From the NCBI GenBank assembly GCA_005880755.1, contig VBGV01000077.1:1-6087 (forward strand): DNA of 6,087 bases, in the 5' to 3' direction. Of this stretch, positions 1 to 4,594 are shown one piece after another; the first letter of the stretch is position 1; each line of letters starts with the position of its first letter. The notes beneath the pieces were generated by a model. It saw only the letters and a program-made list of their open reading frames with translations, was not told where the DNA came from and did not search any database. The translations under genes were made by a program, and so were the position numbers. The DNA comes from Chloroflexota bacterium. Its GTDB lineage: Bacteria > Chloroflexota > Dormibacteria > Dormibacterales > Dormibacteraceae.

Positions 1-1563
1 GTCGTCATCTACGAGGAGAACCACAGCTTTGACAATCTCTACGGAGGTTGGGAAGGGGTCAACGGCCGCGCCGGCGCCGACCCCAACCACACGCTCCAGA
101 TCAGGCAGGCCGGCGGTAGCTACTCCTGCCTGCTCCAGAAGGACGTGAACCTGACCGCGCCGCCTTTGTCGGTGGAGTGCACCGACACGATCTCCGGATT
201 CACGAGCCACTTCGTCAACCAGCCTTTCCGGATCGAGGACAACATCCAACCGACCGACACTACGTGTCCCCAGCCGGGCAAGGAATTCGACCCTGCCCAT
301 TCCAACGGCTGGGCGAAAACCACCGGCACGTCCGGCGGATGCACGCGCGACATCGTGCACAAGTTCTACCAGGAGCAGTACCAGCTCCACGGCGGTCAGC
401 AGAACCGGTACGTCACCGGGAGCGACGCGGTCGGCCTGACGATGGGCTACTACGACACCACCCTTCTGCCGATCTACACCTACCTGCACAACGACGGCCA
501 CCCGCATTATGCGATCGCCGACAACTTCTTCCAGAGCGCGTTCGGCGGCTCGTTCCTGAATCACCAGTGGCTCATCTCGGCCGCGACTCCCATCTATCCG
601 TCCCCCGCGCCGAGCACCCTCCACTCGATCATCGACTCCAACGGCATGCCGACCAGCTATCCGCTGTACACCGCAACCCCTCCAGTCAGGGACGGCCCCT
701 TGACGCGGGTATGTCCCACGGATGTGGCTGTCCCGGCGTGTGGCGACTTTGCGGTGAACACGATGCAACCCGCCGTTCAGCCGAAGGGCAGTTTTGGGGC
801 GATGTTGCCTGCCCAGGGCGCACCCACGATCGGCGACCGCCTGTCCGGGCAACGGATTGACTGGGCGTGGTACTCGGGCGGATGGTCTAACGCCAACGGC
901 GACGTCGGTGCGCCGGGTTGGACCAACACCGACCTGACAAAACCCAACACCTGCGGAGACCCCAACTCCGTCGCCAACCCCGCCTACCCGTATTGCCCGA
1001 GCAAGGTGTTCCAGTACCACCACCAGCCGTTCAACTACTACGCGGCCTATGCGCCCGGCACCGCAGGCCGTACGCATCTTCGCGACGAAGCGGAGTTCAT
1101 GCAGCTCGCGAACGGCTCGTCCAAGACGTGCAACCTGAACTCAGTGAGCTTCGTCAAGCCGGTCGGGCTGGAGAACGAGCACCCCGGCTACACGAGCGAG
1201 ACTCGCGGCAGCAACCACCTGGTCGACCTCGTGTCGGCGATCAACAACAGCGCCTGCCGCAAGGACACTATGGTCGTCGTTACATACGATGAGTTCGGCG
1301 GGTCATGGGACCACGTCGCTCCTCCAGGACAAGGCAACAACAACGGACCGCACGACGAATGGGGCCCGGGGACCCGGATCCCTACGTTGATCATCGCCCC
1401 GCGCCTGCGCGGAGACTTCGTGGTCGACCACACCCAGTACGACACCACCTCCATCCTCGCGACGATCGAGCACCGCTACGGCCTGACCGCGCTCGGGACG
1501 CGCGACGCGACGGTCAACGATCTCTCCAGCGTCTTCAACGCACACTCGCCTTTCGACACGTAG
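1..1563 (+). CDS. Secreted phosphoesterase (acid phosphatase / phospholipase C superfamily), 5'-truncated
   Basis: The reading frame is open from base 1 to a TAG at 1561-1563 (520 codons); the start and presumed signal peptide lie left of the window. Residues 5-12 read EENHSFDN, the N-terminal metal-binding signature of the phosphoesterase family (PF04185). The matching C-terminal signature is at residues 428-439 (TYDEFGGSWDHV), followed by WGPGTRIP from residue 454 and an IEHRYGL segment near the end, both typical of the family. These Glu/Asn and Asp/His residues are known to hold the active-site metals of AcpA-like acid phosphatases and non-haemolytic phospholipases C. The fragment contains ten cysteines, which fits an exported, disulfide-bonded protein. 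It probably hydrolyses phosphomonoesters or phospholipid head groups outside the membrane; I cannot tell acid phosphatase from phospholipase C. The gene ends at a convergent junction with a strong hairpin. The family assignment is firm and the substrate is open. Confidence 0.93.
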   Translation, partial: VVIYEENHSFDNLYGGWEGVNGRAGADPNHTLQIRQAGGSYSCLLQKDVNLTAPPLSVECTDTISGFTSHFVNQPFRIEDNIQPTDTTCPQPGKEFDPAHSNGWAKTTGTSGGCTRDIVHKFYQEQYQLHGGQQNRYVTGSDAVGLTMGYYDTTLLPIYTYLHNDGHPHYAIADNFFQSAFGGSFLNHQWLISAATPIYPSPAPSTLHSIIDSNGMPTSYPLYTATPPVRDGPLTRVCPTDVAVPACGDFAVNTMQPAVQPKGSFGAMLPAQGAPTIGDRLSGQRIDWAWYSGGWSNANGDVGAPGWTNTDLTKPNTCGDPNSVANPAYPYCPSKVFQYHHQPFNYYAAYAPGTAGRTHLRDEAEFMQLANGSSKTCNLNSVSFVKPVGLENEHPGYTSETRGSNHLVDLVSAINNSACRKDTMVVVTYDEFGGSWDHVAPPGQGNNNGPHDEWGPGTRIPTLIIAPRLRGDFVVDHTQYDTTSILATIEHRYGLTALGTRDATVNDLSSVFNAHSPFDT

Positions 1564-1573
1564 ACCGAATGGA

Positions 1574-1600
1574 GTGAGGGCCCGATCACCGGGCCCTCAC
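1574..1600. terminator. Strong hairpin between convergent genes, likely bidirectional terminator
   Basis: An 11-bp perfect stem (GTGAGGGCCCG / CGGGCCCTCAC) closes a 5-nt loop, ATCAC. It fills most of the 41-bp gap between the phosphoesterase stop (1563) and the TMEM175-like stop (1605, minus strand). Position and symmetry suggest that it ends transcripts from both sides. Neither flank has a clear T tract, so it is not a textbook Rho-independent terminator; hairpins of this kind are common at convergent ends in GC-rich genomes. Confidence 0.75.
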
Positions 1601-1604
1601 CACC

Positions 1605-2195
1605 TCACTCTCGCCTGCCGAAGAGAGAGCTCTCCAGCGTGTAGAAGAGGGCGAGCGCGCCAAACAAGGCCGCGCTCGCGGCGGGACTCTTGAGCGCTAC
1701 CACTGTCGCGGCGAGGTAAATCGGCGGGCCGAACGCATAGCTGCGCGAGATGCCCTGGACGGCCTTCTCCTCCGCGTCTTGGCGCAGCAGCCGCCGTCCC
1801 CACGCGGCATACCGCCAGATCGCGTTGAAAAAGATCGCGGTCAGGGTCAGCGTGGTCCCGTAGGCGAGCGCCGCCGCCTGCGCGCCGTCGTCCTGGATGT
1901 GCTGCGCAAGCAGCCGCGTCGGAAACGGGATGAACGCGATCACCGCCAGGAACAGCACGCTGAGCGTCAGAAAGGTCCGGTCGACATGCGCGATCTGGTG
2001 CATCACCGTGTGGTGGTTGATCCAGATGATGCCGATGGTGACGAAGCTGATCGCGTAGGCGGCGTACTGCGGCCAGATGATCAGCAGCTCGTGGCCGAGT
2101 GGATGTCCCTCGGTCACGGCCAGGTTCAGCGTCAGCAGCGTGGCCGCGATTGCGAAGATGCCGTCGGCGAAGGCTTCGAGCCGGTTCTTGGGCAC
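1605..2195 (-). CDS. TMEM175/DUF1211-family integral membrane protein (putative potassium channel)
   Basis: This 196-residue protein begins with RLEAFADGIFAI (residues 5-16), matching the family signature RxxxFSDGVFAI in helix 1, with Ala in place of the usual Ser. WINHH at residues 58-62 and FIPFPTRLLA at 88-97 are further family hallmarks. About six hydrophobic segments are visible (roughly 11-27, 38-60, 72-97, 108-127, 152-170, 172-190), the normal size and topology of the bacterial proteins. Characterised bacterial TMEM175 proteins assemble as tetramers that conduct potassium through a pore lined by helix-1 hydrophobic residues; helix 1 here is Leu-rich (L20, L21, L23, L25). The start is GTG at 2193-2195. 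It is the only reasonable choice, because an in-frame stop lies at 2205-2207 and no other start precedes the signature. No Shine-Dalgarno sequence is seen, so it may be leaderless or weakly translated. The channel role is inferred from the family. Confidence 0.88.
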   Translation of the reverse strand: MPKNRLEAFADGIFAIAATLLTLNLAVTEGHPLGHELLIIWPQYAAYAISFVTIGIIWINHHTVMHQIAHVDRTFLTLSVLFLAVIAFIPFPTRLLAQHIQDDGAQAAALAYGTTLTLTAIFFNAIWRYAAWGRRLLRQDAEEKAVQGISRSYAFGPPIYLAATVVALKSPAASAALFGALALFYTLESSLFGRRE

Positions 2196-2439
2196 GGCGT
2201 CAATTCAAACGCAAGTTCCGAGCCGGTATTTCGTTATGCGCCGTCGAAGGACAGTCCCGACGAGGAGTAAGGCCTCCTCCTCAACCTCCCCATCTACTTC
2301 AGAGGCCAGTGCTCCAGCCGACCCGGCGGGCCCCCTCCCTGATTTGCTCGCCGGGCTCCGGTTGGGCCCCTCCGGCCCTTCGGGCCACCTCCCCATAAAT
2401 GGGGAGAAGTGGATCCCATCGTTTACATCAGTTACTGAT
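2196..2439. other. Intergenic region without a credible gene
   Basis: These 244 bases lie between the start of the TMEM175-like gene and the end of the lipoprotein gene, both on the minus strand, so they must hold any promoter for the channel gene and the 3' end of the lipoprotein transcript. I could not find a convincing -35/-10 pair. Open frames here (for example 2205-2396 minus) are low-complexity Pro/Gly/Ala/Arg translations without family features. A small hairpin GAGGAG/CTCCTC occurs at 2262-2279, a 5-bp hairpin ATCAG/CTGAT at 2427-2439 next to the lipoprotein stop, and a larger stem-loop cluster at 2322-2411. Confidence 0.6.
2322..2411. repeat. Cluster of three stem-loops, candidate REP-like intergenic element
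   Basis: Three consecutive inverted repeats occur. The first pairs 2322-2331 with 2346-2355 (core CCCGGCG / CGCCGGG, one G-T wobble). The second pairs GGCCC at 2374-2378 with GGGCC at 2382-2386 around a TTC loop. The third pairs CTCCCC at 2389-2394 with GGGGAG at 2401-2406 around ATAAAT, and CAC/GTG extends it outwards after a 2-nt bulge. No T tract follows on either strand, so a simple terminator is not the best reading. The arrangement resembles dispersed palindromic intergenic repeats of GC-rich genomes. Only one copy lies in this window, so repetition is an inference. Confidence 0.5.
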
Positions 2440-3048
2440 TCAGCTCCCGGCCGCTCGAATTGAGGGCTTACCGGAGGCGGTCACCTCGAGGTCCGCCCAC
2501 ATCCCGCTTGCTTCGTTGCCTCCGACCAGCGACGCGATGCGGTAGCTGCCCGGCTGCGAAGTAGTGAACACGAATGAAGCCGACTGGCCGGGCTCGAGGC
2601 CGCGCTGCGGGTCGGGCGTCGACCAGCCAGGCTCGATTGGCTTCGTCGCTGCACCCCCGCTGACGACCGCACACGAGTTGGGCACGGTGCCATGGTTCTG
2701 GCACTGCACCGTAACCTTCCAGCCAACAGGCACCGTCACGACCAGCGCGCCGTTGGAGTAACCGTCGTAGTTGAACTGGTTGTTGGTCGCCGGATGGCCC
2801 GCGATTAGAGTGACGACAACCGACTGCGTGGCCGCGTCGACGTGTAGATACTGGGATGGATCAGGTGGGGTGCCGGGCCCCGTACCAGTCACTGGATCGC
2901 ACGCCGCGAGCAAGAGGAGGGAAACGACGATGAAACAGGCCCCGAGCAAGCTACCGCCTCGTCTCGTGCTCTGGTGGGAGACGCTCGAGACCTGGCAACA
3001 GCTGGCGATTTCGTTTCCGGTGTTTGCAGTGATCGCCTTTCTCATCAA
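2440..3048 (-). CDS. Lipoprotein with sulfocyanin-like cupredoxin domain lacking most copper ligands
   Basis: The ORF gives 202 residues from tandem ATGs at 3048/3045. A hydrophobic stretch at residues 34-49 ends in the lipobox LAAC with Cys50, preceded by Arg29-Arg30, so the mature protein should be lipid-anchored outside the membrane. Residues about 90-192 match the sulfocyanin type of cupredoxin: FNYDGYSNG, then VTVPVGWKVTV, then a terminal YRIASLVGGNEASGMW. Sulfocyanins bind type 1 copper through His (PHS), Cys, His (CxxPGHxxxGM) and Met. Here PHS is PNS (Asn124), Cys is Ser173, the second His is Asn178, and only Met183 remains. It is therefore unlikely to bind copper as an electron carrier. 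Cys116 and Cys126 could form a disulfide. The start is uncertain: no clear Shine-Dalgarno precedes the ATGs, and the first 33 codons lie opposite another gene. TTG at 2947-2949 is an alternative but would leave an uncharged signal n-region. Confidence 0.8.
   Translation of the reverse strand: MMRKAITANTGNEIASCCQVSSVSHQSTRRGGSLLGACFIVVSLLLLAACDPVTGTGPGTPPDPSQYLHVDAATQSVVVTLIAGHPATNNQFNYDGYSNGALVVTVPVGWKVTVQCQNHGTVPNSCAVVSGGAATKPIEPGWSTPDPQRGLEPGQSASFVFTTSQPGSYRIASLVGGNEASGMWADLEVTASGKPSIRAAGS
2915..2921 (+). promoter_or_regulatory. Shine-Dalgarno sequence for the small membrane protein
   Basis: AGGAGGG lies 8 nt upstream of the ATG at 2930. It is the best ribosome binding site in the window, and it fixes the start of the small plus-strand gene well inside a longer open frame that begins at 2771. 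Confidence 0.8.
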
Positions 3049-3166
3049 TATCGGTCCGTTCAGCCAACCAATCGTGCGCTCGGTGTTCTATGGGTTGTTC
3101 GAGGGCGGCATCCTCAGTGGACTGATGGTGGTTGCAACGAGGACTGAGCGCGACCGCAGGCGTTAG
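2930..3166 (+). CDS. Small two-helix membrane protein, function unknown
   Basis: The gene encodes 78 residues from ATG 2930 to TAG 3164-3166. The same frame stays open upstream to 2771, but the AGGAGGG site and the loss of sensible sequence upstream favour 2930. Two membrane segments are visible, about residues 23-44 (QQLAISFPVFAVIAFLINIG) and 47-69. They are joined by a very short turn, and the tail RTERDRRR is strongly basic. With K2, K7 and R11 at the front, this predicts a hairpin with both ends in the cytoplasm. Third codon positions are G/C-rich, as in its neighbours. I do not recognise a named family. Its first 119 bases lie opposite the 5' end of the lipoprotein gene. It converges with the cysteine peptidase gene, with 6 nt between the stops. 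Confidence 0.7.
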   Translation: MKQAPSKLPPRLVLWWETLETWQQLAISFPVFAVIAFLINIGPFSQPIVRSVFYGLFEGGILSGLMVVATRTERDRRR

Positions 3167-3191
3167 ATCAGGCTAGCCGACCAACCTGATC
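3166..3191. terminator. Weak hairpin at convergent gene ends, possible shared terminator
   Basis: GATCAGG at 3166-3172 pairs with CCTGATC at 3185-3191 around a 12-nt loop. It covers the space between the small membrane protein stop (3166) and the peptidase stop (3173-3175, minus strand). The 7-bp stem has no T tract, so termination is only suggested by position. Confidence 0.4.
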
Positions 3192-3940
3192 GTCCAGAAG
3201 TCGCGCGCGAGGCCCGGCTGGATGAAGTATGCGTACGGCATCGTGAAGTAGCCTTTCATGCCCCACGCGGCGCCCCACGAGTTGCGGACCAGGAACCACT
3301 GCTTGCTTTCCACGTAGCCCACGGCCATCACTGCGTGTCCGCCCACCGGGCGCTCATTCCATTTCGGCATCGGCGCATGGCCCGACGCTTTGACCGCCTC
3401 TGACTCGAAGCTCTCGTAGACGGTGAAGCCGAAGACGAACGGATAGCCCGACGCGAGGCATCCCTTCATCTGGTTCAGGTCCTGGATGAGGCTCTGGTAG
3501 GAGATCGCTCGGTCGAGCTTGGCGTCCGCGTAGCACTTGGCCGTCGGCTTGCGAGCGAACTTCGTGATGTCGTAAGGCCACTCGGGCTCCGGGCACACGC
3601 CGTCGCTCGCGACCGACTTGATGCCGTCGCGAATCATGGCGCCGCTGTCGACCGGGACCGTGCCCTCGATGGCGCGCTCGTTGTAGTAGATGAACAGGCG
3701 CGACGGCACGAAGTCGGACAGCTTCTGCTTCATGCGGTCGAACTCGATCGCGCCCGCGATCGCGTTGGCGGTGCAGCTGCCCAGCGCGCCCTGGTTGTAG
3801 ACGGGCGGACATTTCTTGCGCAGGTCGGTCGACGCCGGAAGCGCCGTGAGGTACTGCGCGGGGGCGGAGTAGAGGTGGTCGCGCTGGTCGGGCACGTCCG
3901 GAATCCATCCGTAGCGGCGAATCTCGCGTGGTCTGGTCAC
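3173..3940 (-). CDS. Papain-family (C1A) cysteine peptidase without signal peptide
   Basis: This 255-residue protein carries a full papain active site: Gln50 (oxyanion hole) and Cys56 in NQGALGSCTANA, His202 in GGHAVMAVGY, and Asn220 in VRNSWGAAWGMKGYF. The N-terminal segment YGWIPDVPDQRDHLYS (residues 10-25) matches the short leader typical of bacterial C1A members, where it replaces the long propeptide of the eukaryotic enzymes. The residues are all present, so an active endopeptidase is expected. There is no signal peptide or membrane segment, so the protein should act in the cytoplasm unless exported by another route. The start is GTG at 3938-3940, with TAGGAG 9 nt upstream. It is the second gene of a unit with the EGHxRxTA protein, 12 nt downstream of that gene's stop. 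The substrate is unknown. Confidence 0.92.
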   Translation of the reverse strand: MTRPREIRRYGWIPDVPDQRDHLYSAPAQYLTALPASTDLRKKCPPVYNQGALGSCTANAIAGAIEFDRMKQKLSDFVPSRLFIYYNERAIEGTVPVDSGAMIRDGIKSVASDGVCPEPEWPYDITKFARKPTAKCYADAKLDRAISYQSLIQDLNQMKGCLASGYPFVFGFTVYESFESEAVKASGHAPMPKWNERPVGGHAVMAVGYVESKQWFLVRNSWGAAWGMKGYFTMPYAYFIQPGLARDFWTIRLVG

Positions 3941-3949
3941 GGCATCAAT

Positions 3950-3955
3950 CTCCTA
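3950..3955 (-). promoter_or_regulatory. Shine-Dalgarno of the peptidase gene, containing the upstream stop codon
   Basis: On the minus strand the sequence reads TAGGAG, 9 nt before the GTG start at 3940. Its TAG is the stop codon of the preceding gene. A ribosome ending there would sit on the next gene's binding site, a layout that favours translational coupling. Confidence 0.75.
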
Positions 3956-4570
3956 GAGATACGGCCAGTTCGCGACGCTTGGTCCGGCGCCGACGAAGAC
4001 GTCGACGCCTTTGGGGAAGCGGTGCGCCTCCAGCACGATCGCCGTCGCCCGCGCGTGTCCTTCCAGGATCACAAGATGTCCGTCGGGCCCCCGCAACGCG
4101 ATGATCTCAGGCACTTTCTTGTCCGAGTGACAGATCCCCGACGCCAGCGACAGCACAACCATGTTGGTTGAGTCGCCCGTGAAGACGTGCCCAATATTGG
4201 TCGCGCCTTCGGCCACTTTGCGAGTCGCCGGCGCGAGGAGGGGCCACGCCGCGCCGATCCTCGCGTAAAGCAGCTCGCCGACCTCGTCGGTGTCGAGGCG
4301 GACGCGTCTCCACTGGAGATCGGGCCCAAGGCCCTGGAAGCTGCCCGCGCCCTGGCCGAACCCGTAGACGTTGGTGATGATCTGCCGGCGCAGGCCGTTC
4401 TGCGCATCGTCTTTCAGGTCGGGCGACCGCGCCGCCTTCAGCGCGGCGGACAGATTCGCGGGGTTGGGTGGGTTGCCGACGAGGTAGGCCTGGAAGTCGG
4501 GCGACTCGATCTCGGCCTGCAGCCAGGCGAGGATGACCTGGTCCTCGGTCGCTTGTCCCAGGTCGTCCAT
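3953..4570 (-). CDS. Uncharacterised protein with ParB-like EGHxRxTA motif
   Basis: The predicted product is 205 residues, from ATG 4568-4570 to TAG 3953-3955. The C-terminal part has a beta-strand-like stretch followed by EGHARATA at residues 170-177, like the G-H-x-R core of ParB/Srx-fold proteins, and a later VFVGAGPSVANW (residues 191-202). This arrangement, 'value of an entity, EGHxRxTA, then GxxPS', recurs in unannotated bacterial proteins I recall, but I cannot name a characterised member. Residues 61-90 are rich in Gly, Phe and Gln. There is no signal peptide or membrane segment. The open frame continues upstream to 5545 only because it lies antisense to ppdK. ATG 4570 is the first sensible start, although the GGAGGTG at 4588-4594 is 17 nt away, too far for ideal spacing. 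It is translationally coupled to the C1A peptidase downstream. DNA binding or nucleotide hydrolysis would be guesses. Confidence 0.75.
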   Translation of the reverse strand: MDDLGQATEDQVILAWLQAEIESPDFQAYLVGNPPNPANLSAALKAARSPDLKDDAQNGLRRQIITNVYGFGQGAGSFQGLGPDLQWRRVRLDTDEVGELLYARIGAAWPLLAPATRKVAEGATNIGHVFTGDSTNMVVLSLASGICHSDKKVPEIIALRGPDGHLVILEGHARATAIVLEAHRFPKGVDVFVGAGPSVANWPYL

Positions 4571-4594
4571 CGGCCATGGGAAAATAGCACCTCC
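4571..4594. promoter_or_regulatory. 24-bp gap between divergent starts
   Basis: Only 24 bases separate the ATG of the EGHxRxTA protein (minus) from the ATG of ppdK (plus). This is too short for two ordinary promoters and leaders, so at least one promoter must lie inside a coding region. GGAGGTG on the minus strand (4588-4594) is the only Shine-Dalgarno-like element; no good site precedes ppdK. I could not support specific -35/-10 boxes. Confidence 0.45.

Noticed and set aside
177..860. Plus-strand 227-residue ORF inside the phosphoesterase gene
   Set aside because: His/Arg/Pro-rich shadow frame of a gene whose own frame matches its family end to end.
2205..2396. 63-residue minus-strand ORF in the intergenic region
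   Set aside because: It runs through the stem-loop cluster and has low-complexity composition, with no motif or ribosome binding site.
2077..2463. Plus-strand 128-residue ORF across the channel gene 5' end and the intergenic region
   Set aside because: The first part is antisense to the TMEM175-like gene and the rest is Ser/Pro/Ala-rich translation of the repeat block; there is no domain.
3354..3908. Minus-strand 184-residue ORF inside the peptidase gene
   Set aside because: Arg-rich shadow frame; the papain frame has all catalytic residues.
4107..4577. Minus-strand 156-residue ORF starting at an ATG with better spacing to GGAGGTG
   Set aside because: The product is low-complexity Arg/Pro/Gly-rich and out of frame with the sensible EGHxRxTA protein. 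Kept only as a note on the start problem.
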